DNA of 14,114 bases from positions 969,435 to 983,548 of the forward strand of contig JALRMH010000009.1 of NCBI GenBank assembly GCA_026119935.1, written 5' to 3'. The notes below the pieces were generated by a model. That model saw only the letters and a list, made by a program, of their open reading frames with translations, was not told the DNA's origin and did not search any database. This DNA is from Endothia cerciana (taxonomy: Eukaryota > Ascomycota > Sordariomycetes > Diaporthales > Cryphonectriaceae). Below, piece after piece: positions 1-7,505 of this stretch. Made by a program: the position numbers and the translations under genes. Within the stretch, counting starts at the first letter, position 1, and each line of letters begins with the position of its first letter.

Positions 1-833
1 TCGAAAAGAAGATTTAGAAACTTAAAGATAAGGATCTAGAACTATACCTGATAGCCTATTATCAAGAATGTCCTTTATTTTAAGCAACTATAGAAACTAC
101 AAGGGAAAAAACCCTTTAGGATAGATAACTAAACAAATTGCTAGAATTTATTATTTTAAGAACAGAGGATAAGGATGTTATAAATAAGAAGGAAACTTAT
201 AATTAAGACTCAGACTAGAGATAGGTTACTCTGAAGTTAAAAATTGAATATATAGTACATAGATCTAATCTTAAGAACCTATTTATAACAGTACCTATCT
301 AGAACATCGAAGCCAAATAGCTAGAGGACCCTAGGATCAGCTTAATTAATAGAGGACACTATAAACTCGCATAGATCTTATATATATACTATAGCTGCAG
401 GATATACTTTATAGAAAAGGTTAAGCACGAGTAGTTCCTAGTTAGAGAATACAACTAGATTATCTAAGTAGTTAAGGAACCTCACCTATAGTTTAAGGAA
501 GTCTTTAATAAAGAGTATAATAACGCTTACATCGGATTACTAGATAATTACCCTAGAGAATACATTAATAAGAAGGTCAAATAGTAGTAGTATAAAACTA
601 CTAACTGCACTATTTATATTTATAATAAAGTTTAAGATTAGTATAAATACTAGGATAATAAAGAAGGATATAAGCATAGTTAATAGCAGGCTAGAAGACT
701 TGCTTAAAGAGCAGCCTATAGAGCAAAAGAATCTCTAAAAGAGAAGGATCGCTTATAATAAGACTATAGATAATCAGAGCTTAAAGGTCCTTATATACTG
801 CAGAACAGGATTATATATATATAAAATTAAATG
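1..833 (+). pseudogene. gag: gag C-terminal region of element A (degraded)
   Basis: Frame 3 (codons starting at multiples of 3) can be read with RIP-type stops. It matches element B from about 9480 downward on the minus strand, so this is the part of Gag after the zinc knuckle, which itself lies left of the window. Recognisable stretches are rich in Lys/Glu (about 690-770) and look like a charged linker. I see no catalytic motif. The frame meets stops at 822 and 828, close to the protease, which is in the -1 frame. The exact Gag end is uncertain because stops here may be RIP products. Confidence 0.7.
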
Positions 834-2639
834 CTTATATCAGCAGAAAATAATACAGCATACTATTAGATAGTAGCGCTTAAAGAAACTTCATCTCACT
901 AGCAGTTATTAATAAAGTACGACTATAATAGTATTAAAAGAAAAAACTCTATTAACTCAGTATTATAGAAGGATAATTAGTTATATATAACTAAAGAGTA
1001 ATTAATAAAAAGACTAATTATCTACTTGTCTTGATCTAAAGACGCACGATCTTTATTATATTAAATATTACAGATATAGTATAGTATGAACTAATTATAA
1101 GACTTCCTTAGCTTAGAAAGCACAATCCTCGAATTAATTAGACTACTAGCTAGATCTTATAGGATAATATCGTTACTTATAAGAAGGTTGTAATTAAAGG
1201 CGCAGGATCGGATTTAGTTATTAAGCAGCACTTAAAAAACAGGGCCTTAAGCAAATCTACAAATACCTCTAAATCAGCAAGACTAATAGCTTATAGAGAA
1301 GAATCTAGCGAAGATAGACTCAAAGTAGTGCTAGGACATTAGCAGATTAACATTATAATAAGACGCAGACCCTTAGAAAACCAGTCTGACTCAGAGCGAT
1401 AATAGAAATATAGACTTGTGAATTATAAGGAAATTCCCTAACTATAATCTAGGAAACTCAGTCTAGCTTAAGAAGAACCCTAGAAGCTACTAATATAACG
1501 ATTGACAGATAAGGGAAAGAAACCGCCTTTAGACAAGAACGCTTAATAGTACCTTCTATTCCTCTAAATAGCAGAAATAAAGAAGGACAGACTAATACTA
1601 ACACTTGCTAGAATACTAAAAGAGTATTATAAATTCACGAAGCTGTTTTAAGGAAAATTTAATATAGGACTTCTAGAACACAGCCTATACGACTACGAAA
1701 TACTACTAAAAGAAGGAACTCAGCTATAGTTCTTTCCTATTTACAGGCTCGACAAAGCAAGACTAGAGGCATTTAAGGAATATCTCGATGAAAATCTCAA
1801 AAGAGGATATATTAGACTATCGCGATTACTAGCAGGATACCCGATCCTATTCGTATTAAAGAAAAACGGAAAACTCAGGCTTTACATAGACTATAGACAG
1901 CTTAACGATATTACTAAAAAGAATCAGTACTTACTACTACTATTTAAAGAAATCAAGAATCGACTATAAGGTGTATAATAGTTTATAGCATTAGACTTTA
2001 AGAAGAGATACTACTATATTCGCATTAAGAAGGGAGAAGAATAGAAGACAGTATTCAGAACTCGCTATAAATATTTCGAATACTTAATTATGCTTTTTAG
2101 GTTAATTAATATACTAGCATCCTTTTAAGAAATAATTAATTATATCCTCTGCGAATTCTTAGATATTATATACATCGCTTATCTTGATAATATCCTTATC
2201 TACTCTAAAACTCTCGAAGAATATAAAGGATATATGCAGCAGATACTCTAAACACTCCAGGACATATATATCCTAGTAAAACCTACTAAAAGCCACTTTT
2301 ATATTCAAAAGGTTAACTACTTTAGATATATAATTAAACTAGAATATATTAAAATATAGAAAGATAAGATATAAGTAATCAAGGATTAGCCTATATTAAA
2401 AAATATTAAGGATATTAGAGCATTCCTCAGATATATTAACTTTTATCGATAATTTATTAATAAGTATAGCGAAATTGCTAGACCCTTTATAAACCTTATA
2501 AAAAAGGACCTACTCTTCTAGTAGGATTAGGAAGAAAACTAGGCCTTCGAGATGATTAAAGAACTAGTTACTAAAGACCTTGTTTTATAGAAATTAAACC
2601 CTTAAAAGGAATATAAGCTATACACAGATGTATCAGACT
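785..2639 (+). pseudogene. pol: pol part 1 of element A: protease, RT and start of RNase H (degraded)
   Basis: Everything lies in frame 2. The aspartic protease site is at 869-880 and reads D-S-S-A instead of the usual D-S/T-G-A, a GGC-to-AGC change. The protease end motif (L-P-stop-L-R-K-H-N-P) starts at 1103; the stop sits where Trp is expected. RT follows from about 1640: the K-K-N-G-K-L-R-L motif starts at 1859, the first catalytic Asp is at 1994, and the Y-L-D-N box at 2180-2191 replaces Y-L-D-D. RNase H begins near 2600 with its first Asp at 2627, and is cut at 2639 by the solo LTR. Many in-frame TAG/TAA codons make it non-functional. Two mutated active sites point to RIP rather than selection for a new role. 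Confidence 0.9.
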
Positions 2640-2644
2640 ATACG

Positions 2645-3151
2645 TGTAATGAGCACTGCAGTAATCCAAAGATCTCTGAGTACCGATTAGGTTTTATGCT
2701 AACAAGAGCGGTGTCGAATATAAGCCTTGAATACAGAAATATAACTAAGTAGTCCGTGCAAGTGTTCACTGCCTTTAAGGCTATCAGAGTAGGGTGTAAT
2801 CTGATACTTAGATTAACGACTGAAGAGCTATGTACAATGATCTACCTAACAGTAGTGATCGTGTGGTTTATATCCAGCTCTTCAGTACGGACCGCAAGGG
2901 TCGCAGTTCGATTGCTCCGGTCCATGCCCTGGACCGTAAGGACCGCTCGTCGATTGCTCCGGTCTATGCCCTGGACCGTAAGGATCGCTCATCGATTGTT
3001 GCGGTCCACCCTTGTCCTAGTAGAGCCCGTCGTCCTATACCCTAACCCTTGGTTACGTAATCCTTGTTGACTGTCCGATGTTGAGTCGTAACACCTGGTC
3101 CATTGTTGGCGGGGCTTGTTCCGTGACCTGCATGTTGGATGGGTTATAACA
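2645..3151 (-). repeat. Solo LTR inserted in element A RNase H
   Basis: This 507-bp LTR has TG...CA ends and is flanked by perfect 5-bp target duplications ATACG at 2640-2644 and 3152-3156. No internal region is attached, so it is a solo LTR left by LTR-LTR recombination. It belongs to the same LTR family as the others here and points against element A. It is clearly richer in G+C than its surroundings and little affected by RIP, so it arrived late or escaped. It contains three 42-bp tandem units (2889-3014) and a telomere-like stretch at 3038-3048. Short open frames inside it are by-products of the 42-bp (14-codon) period. Confidence 0.95.
2889..3014. repeat. 42-bp tandem repeat, three units, inside solo LTR
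   Basis: Units begin with GGACCG at 2889, 2931 and 2973, giving a period of 42. Units 1 and 2 contain CGGTCC and unit 3 has the related GCGGTCC near its end, so a unit can fold on itself (GGACCG against CGGTCC). The repeat occupies the variable segment between the conserved hairpin block and the telomere-like/TATA block of the LTR. It is the most G+C-rich stretch in this part of the window. Confidence 0.9.
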
Positions 3152-3156
3152 ATACG

Positions 3157-4900
3157 CTTAGTGCAGAACTTAACTAGTATAATAATTAAGAAAGGCTATA
3201 AATAGTCGCTAACTTCTTAAAGAAACTTAATAGATTAAAGTTATAGTATAGAATACTAGATAAGAAACTTATAGCTATAATAGAAGCATTTAAAGAATAG
3301 GAATACTACTTTATAAGTGCTAAATACACAATTAAAGTGTTTTCAGACTATAAGAACCTTACTATGTTTATAATAATAAAGAACTTTAATAAACGATAAG
3401 TAAGATAAGCAGAATACCTATCTTAGTTCGATTTTAAAGTTATCTATATCTAGGGGAAGAATAATGCTAGGGCTGATGCTCTTAGTAGAAGAGCAGATTA
3501 TCAAGACAAGATTAAGGAAGAAATCTAGGATATCTTTATAATTAATAAAGAAGGAGACCTTATCAACGCACATAAGGAACTTGCAGTAACCCTTAGAGTA
3601 GGACTACAAGATAAAGACCCTGAACAAATAACCCTAGCAGAACAAAACAAATATATTAAGAATATATATAGTGCCCTAGCATATGGATATTAAGGAGTCA
3701 GGGCTACCTATAAGCGAATCAAGAGATACTAAAACCTACTAGGACTTAGGAAAAGAATCAAAGATGTCTTATAAGAATATAATAGTTGTAAGAAAAATAA
3801 GGCTAGTTATTATAAGCTTTATAAACTACTATAACCTTTACTAGTACTTACGACTATTTAGTAGTTAATTAATCTAGATTTTATTATTAAGCTACTCTTT
3901 TTACAAAAACCTTTAATTAAAGTATAATATAATAATATCTTAGTAGTAGTTTGCAAACTAAGCAAGTATACTTATTTCTTACTATATAAGGAAAGTAGTA
4001 CAGCAGAAGAACTTATATATATATTTCTCTGAATAATTATTGCTAATTATAGCATGCTAGAAGAAGTGATCTCTGACAGAGATAGAAAGTTTAACTCGAA
4101 GTTTTAGACTTCGCTTATAAAGCAACTCAGAATATAATATAGAATATCTACAGCATTTCACCCTTAGACAGATAGACAGACAGAAAGAATAAATCAAGTT
4201 ATCGAATAGTATCTTCGATATTATATTAACTAGGAATAAGACAACTAGATTAACCTATTACTTCTTGCATAGTTTGCTTATAATAGTATAGATATAAGTA
4301 TAATGAAGAAATCACTATTTTACGCACTCTATAGATATAACCTAATAGCTTATTATAAAGCACTGCTAAGGGTAGATGCAGAAGCAGCAGATAAAAGAGT
4401 TAGGAAAATTAAGAAAATCTAAGAAGAACTCTAGTCAGAACTATAATTCGTCAAGGAACGAATAACGCACTACGCAAACACTAAAAGGATTAAGGGACTA
4501 ATCCTATAGAAGGGAGATAAGGTCTACCTTTCTCGCAAAAACATCAAAACAACCAGACTTAGCAACAAACTTGACTATAAAAAACTAGGACTTTTTAAAA
4601 TTTTATAATAAACCTCCCTAGTTAACTACGAACTAGTACTACTTTATAGAATAAGGATACACTTAGTTTTCTATATTTTATTGCTAGAACTAGCAGTATA
4701 AGAAATACCTACAGACGATATAGTAAAAGTCGAAGATAACGAACTAGAATATAAGGTAGAAAAAATTCTTAAGTATAAAGGAATAAATACTATATAAGAA
4801 TACCTTATTAAATAGAAAAACTACCTAGTAAGCGAAAACTTATAGGAACTAGCAAAAAACCTAACTTATTATAAATAACTACTCAACTAATACTATTAAA
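3157..4900 (+). pseudogene. pol: pol part 2 of element A: RNase H end, integrase, chromodomain (degraded)
   Basis: Frame 1 continues pol after the solo LTR. RNase H ends with an S-D-Y-K-N-L motif (Asp at 3346) and the A-R-A-D-A-L-S-R-R motif near 3470. The integrase zinc-binding region has an expected His as Tyr (3688) and the C-x2-C pair as Y-x2-C (3778, 3787). The DDE triad is intact: Asp 3877, Asp 4075 and Glu 4183, with 65 and 35 residues between them. A chromodomain follows from 4737 (E-L-E-Y-K-V-E-K-I-L), with stops where Trp is expected. Chromodomains of this class direct integration to methylated-histone chromatin (family knowledge). The true stop is unclear; the antisense ORF converges from the right and may overlap. 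Confidence 0.9.
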
Positions 4901-5619
4901 AATATCTAATAGTCAAGGATTTCATCAACTATACTAGACTAATACCCTAGCAATAATAGAAATACAACTAATTAGGATAATAGGCTACTAGCAGCAGAAC
5001 TAATTATATTCCTAAACTTATTAGACTACGCCCCTTTAACTAGAAAACCTGACTAATCTACTATAGAATTCCTTATATTTATAGAATTCTAATTAAAACC
5101 CTTAAAGGAAGAATCCCTAGCTACTATAGCAGCCTTCTTAGAAACTACCTCCTACACTACTACTATAGTACAAGAGCGTTCTTCTTCAGCCTCTACCTAA
5201 TCTAGCTCCTTTACAGAGTCTAGCTTATAACGAATAGCACAGGCTATCTGGTCCTGCTACATCTTCTTCTACCGACATATACAGTTAATCTTAGCATTAA
5301 GGGCTTGGCGTGCCTCCTCTAACTCTTCTATCTTATTCTCAAGCTGTTGATGATGACGAGAGATCGAACGAAGATTAGAAGGCGAAGGACCCAGCACGTC
5401 ACACTGCAACAACCCCAGGCGAACGCACTCAGAACAGCGATCCGAGAATTAGGAAGAAACTTGACAGGAAGTGAGGCCCTGCGCCTCACACGAAGAATAC
5501 GAAGGCATAGCAACGCAATATTCAAGAATGGATTGAAGAAGAATATTGCGCTCAGAAGTCTTAGAAGAAGAAGGAGCAGAAGTTTTTCGCACCTGAGATT
5601 TGTTAACTCTGCCCGACAT
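4900..5619 (-). pseudogene. Antisense ORF of element A: Zn2Cys6-like motif plus coiled coil (decayed)
   Basis: It runs against pol, from an ATG at 5619-5617. 116 codons are readable with one internal stop (TAA, codon 57, 5451-5449) before the next stop at codon 117. After that the reading decays but still resembles element C's copy down to about 4900. Cysteines at residues 44, 52, 62, 65 and 73 match copy C at 44, 52, 62 and 73; residue 41 is Tyr here and Cys there. The consensus C-x2-C-x7-C-x9-C-x2-C-x7-C is close to the fungal Zn(II)2Cys6 cluster, but the Arg/Lys-rich loop usual between Cys2 and Cys3 is missing. Residues 83-112 are rich in Leu/Ile, Glu and Lys at heptad spacing, suggesting a coiled coil. 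Function is unknown; a nucleic-acid-binding or Gag-like accessory role is inference. Confidence 0.7.
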
Positions 5620-5697
5620 GACGAATTAGAAAGGCACGACACATAATATAAGGACAGCTAGGAAACTTACAGAAGATCGTTAAGGACAACGATCGAT

Positions 5698-5710
5698 AGG
5701 AGGGAGATGA
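5698..5710 (+). other. Polypurine tract next to 3' LTR of element A
   Basis: A purine-rich run (GGAGGGAGATGA with its preceding base) ends exactly where the LTR begins at 5711. That is the place and composition expected for the plus-strand DNA primer. Its position confirms that gag-pol on the + strand is the sense of this element, so the ORF at 5619-4900 really is antisense. The same tract is seen on the minus strand at 11763-11775 (element C) and at 6757-6768. Confidence 0.8.
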
Positions 5711-6100
5711 TGTTATAACCTATCCAATATGCAGGTTATGAGAAGCAGCACAGCACTAAAGAGCTTTAAAAAACAGACCCTTTAGAGTAGGAAAGCTTAA
5801 CACTTACCTACAGGACAGAAATCAGAATTATATAACTCAGGGTTAGGGTTATAAAGAATGGATATGTTGAGTTAAGTATATATCTAATATATTAGAATTA
5901 GTTAGATCGACAATATATCTAATTAAGCTACTGAAGAGCCGGATATATAACTATAGTTATTACTACTAGTAGATAGATCTTGTATATAGCTCTTCAGTTG
6001 TTAATCTAAGTTCTAAGTATATATATTTAGAAGCCTTAAAGGCAGTGAACACTTGCATAGATTACCTAGTTATATTTCTGTATTCAAGGCTTATACTTAG
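5711..6100 (+). repeat. 3' LTR of element A, truncated
   Basis: It begins TGTTATAACC directly after the polypurine tract and aligns with the other LTRs through the telomere-like/TATA block, a variable AT-rich palindromic segment (about 5860-5930), the hairpin block and the block around 6050-6090. Similarity stops at about 6100, roughly 80 bases before the expected end, where an LTR remnant in the opposite direction starts. No target duplication can be assigned. Confidence 0.85.
5828..5855 (+). promoter_or_regulatory. Candidate LTR promoter block: TTATATAA, telomere-like AGGGTTAGGGTT, TATAAA
   Basis: TTATATAA (5828-5835) is followed by AGGGTTAGGGTT (5839-5850) and TATAAA (5850-5855), about 120-145 bases into the LTR in gag-pol sense. 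The same arrangement is at 6314-6330 in the solo LTR. Degraded forms occur in the other LTRs, near 11270, 11665 and 13785 on the opposite strand. Position and conservation suggest the core promoter of the element; no transcript evidence is available. Confidence 0.45.
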
Positions 6101-6756
6101 ATTATTCGCAATCTTTATAATCTTATATTATTTAGATTACTTATAATTCTTATAATTTTAGATTGCTAAATCGTTTTATAATTTAATAATCTACCCTTAT
6201 AACTCTATCCCTAGTGTTATAACCTATCCAACATGCAGGTTACGAAACAGGTCAAGGACAACAAGGACAAGCCGATAAGGGCTCCAACAGCCAGCGGCAC
6301 GATTACGTAACTCAGGGTTAGGGTTATAAAGGAGGGACAGTCGCTAGAATCTCCAGCGACTCTAGCGATTAGCACACTATGAGTCGCTGCGGTCGACAGC
6401 GACTCTAGCGACCTATACTGAAGAACGGAATATATAACCACAGTCATTACCACCAGTAAATAGATCTTGTACATAGTTCTTCAGTCGTTAATCTAAGTTC
6501 TAAGTACACATATACTTGGAAGCCCTAAAGGCAGTGAACACTTGCACGCGTTACTCAGTGTATTTCTGTATTCACAGGTTTCTACTTTGACACCGCTCTT
6601 GTTAGCATAAACCTAATCAGTACTTAAGGAATCCCCGGATTACTGCAGTGCTCATTACACCTAGGTTATATAATTATGCTGCTGACTATTAGAGTCTTTA
6701 ACAGTTAGTCTTTTATTATCTATAGCTTGTTTTATAATCTATATATTAGATAGGTT
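6101..6756 (-). repeat. LTR remnant in opposite direction, split by a solo LTR
   Basis: The two parts 6101-6214 and 6660-6756 join at the CCTAG duplication. They give an LTR tail resembling 11640-11762: the TATA-like stretch at 6665, then a run ending at ...TTATAATA (6756) where other copies have ...TTATAACA. The last C became T, a RIP-type change. Its other half is missing: the remnant meets the element A LTR head-to-head at about 6100. It is followed by the leader and antisense ORF of a minus-sense element. Confidence 0.75.
6215..6659 (+). repeat. Solo LTR with CCTAG target duplication
   Basis: This 445-bp LTR starts TGTTATAACC and ends CATTACA. It is flanked by CCTAG at 6210-6214 and 6660-6664, and has no internal sequence. 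It sits inside an older LTR remnant of the same family. It is much less AT-rich than its host and most CpA/TpG sites look preserved, so it is a late arrival. Its variable segment (about 6338-6412) is built from GTCGCT/AGCGAC words, including a perfect inverted repeat 6382-6389 / 6397-6404. A conserved hairpin has arms at 6417-6426 and 6476-6485. A minus-strand open frame over 6217-6474 is a chance reading of LTR sequence. Confidence 0.95.
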
Positions 6757-7024
6757 ATAATATCATCTCTCTTTTATTAAGCTTTATCTTTAAAGATCTT
6801 CTATAAGTGTTTTTAGTTATTCTAATATAGGATTGTCTCTTTTTAATTCGTTATATTGAACAGAGTTGCTAAGTCTTGTTCTTTAAAACCTTATTCCTGA
6901 AAAACTAAAGAACGTAAAAGCCTTCTCTCTGCTATTCTTTAAAATTCCTTTATTATACCTTCCTACTCCTTTTGCAAATGTTTATAGCATCACTTCTTGC
7001 TAAGTTTCTCTAACCGACTCTTTT
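6757..7024 (+). pseudogene. Leader and N-terminal part of an antisense ORF, truncated (copy D)
   Basis: After the LTR end comes the polypurine complement (6757-6768), a leader with the shared GATCTTCTATAAGT motif, and the antisense ORF start at 6853-6855. The start codon is now ATA. The reading matches the first ~58 residues of the element A and C copies, with in-frame stops and a one-base indel near codon 48. Only Cys44 of the cluster is clearly kept. It breaks off at about 7012-7024, where an LTR fragment of the next element begins. This is the 3' end of a minus-sense element whose gag-pol has been deleted. Confidence 0.7.
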
Positions 7025-7072
7025 TAAAGTACCGATTAGGTTTATACTAACAAGAGCAGTGCCAAGTACAGG
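7016..7072 (-). repeat. LTR fragment, left half of the LTR that element B entered
   Basis: It matches the block after the first ~25 bases of the LTR family and ends GTACAGG at 7072. The missing continuation resumes at 11393-11397 (ACAGG) and runs to 11762. The two parts therefore form one LTR of element C, split by element B. The outer end is truncated and its edge is uncertain by about 10 bases. Confidence 0.85.
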
Positions 7073-7288
7073 TGTAATGAGCACTACAGTAATCCGGGGA
7101 TTCTTTAAGTACTGATTAGGTTTATGCTAATAAGAGCGGTGTCAAAGTAAAAAGCCTTGAAGACAGAAATATAACTAGGGTCTGTATGCAAGTGTTCACT
7201 GCCTTTAGAGCTATCAGAGTATAGGGTAATCTGATACTTAGATTAACGACTAAAGAATTATATACAAGATCTATCTGCTTAGTAGTAA
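7073..7288 (-). repeat. 3' LTR of element B, truncated
   Basis: These 216 bases align without gaps to 10914-11129 in the 5' LTR. By eye about 23 positions differ, all transitions, and at about 21 of them the 10914 copy has the T or A. The LTR breaks off in the middle, where the unrelated repeat starts. Confidence 0.9.
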
Positions 7289-7485
7289 TGTCAGTAAAGC
7301 CTGTAGATCCGAATCATATAAGTCAGCTTGTCGAGTGCCCCTAGCTAAAAGCCTGTATTGCAATGTAATAGCTAACACTTAAGGTCTAAGCCTAAAGTCC
7401 CAAGCCTAAAGCTAGTAGGCTTCTCTTTTGTACAGATAGCTGGCCCTAGCTAGCTCCTAACCCTTAGCCCTGTCACCTTATAACA
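7289..7485. repeat. Unrelated repeat, copy 1 (possible solo LTR, TG...CA)
   Basis: It starts TGTCAGTAAAGCC and could end at TTATAACA (7485). The first 99 bases recur at 14016-14114 with six differences, all transitions. It shares nothing with the gypsy LTR family beyond short terminal TG/CA words. No target duplication fits 7289-7485. With borders 7290-7495 a GTAAT direct repeat flanks it (7285-7289, 7496-7500), which may be chance. Sequence from 7486 to 7505 is unassigned. Confidence 0.6.
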
Positions 7486-7505
7486 CCTGCTACTCGTAAT
7501 AGTTA

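Larger units (their letters stand above)
1..6100 (+). mobile_element. Element A: degraded Ty3/gypsy chromovirus, 5' end outside window
   Basis: Gene order is Gag C-terminal part, protease, RT, RNase H, integrase, chromodomain, convergent antisense ORF, polypurine tract and 3' LTR. RT before integrase plus a C-terminal chromodomain defines a Ty3/gypsy chromovirus. All pol domains share one frame (position mod 3 = 2 before the solo LTR, 1 after it), and the shift equals the 512 bases added by the LTR and its duplication. So the body decayed by substitution with little indel change. Dense TAG/TAA codons at expected Trp and Gln positions point to RIP. The 5' LTR and Gag N-terminal half lie left of the window. 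The 3' LTR loses its end near 6100. Confidence 0.9.

Noticed and set aside
2889..3014. CRISPR-like array.
   Set aside because: The units are directly adjacent without unique spacers, lie within an LTR, and the organism is a eukaryote.
2756..3070. Open frames of 104 and 71 codons with repeated Arg/Trp-rich units.
   Set aside because: They lie within a solo LTR and arise from the 42-bp tandem repeat, whose period is a multiple of three. There is no start context or homology.
5347..5646. 99-codon plus-strand and 104-codon minus-strand open frames.
   Set aside because: Both are shadows of the antisense ORF (frame starting at 5619); the cysteine pattern appears only in that frame.
5839..5850. 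Interstitial telomere, or closeness to a chromosome end.
   Set aside because: Only two telomere-like units, and always at the same place within LTRs; it is part of the LTR.
6217..6474. 85-codon minus-strand frame with hydrophobic segments.
   Set aside because: Fully inside the solo LTR; the hydrophobic stretches are translated LTR blocks.
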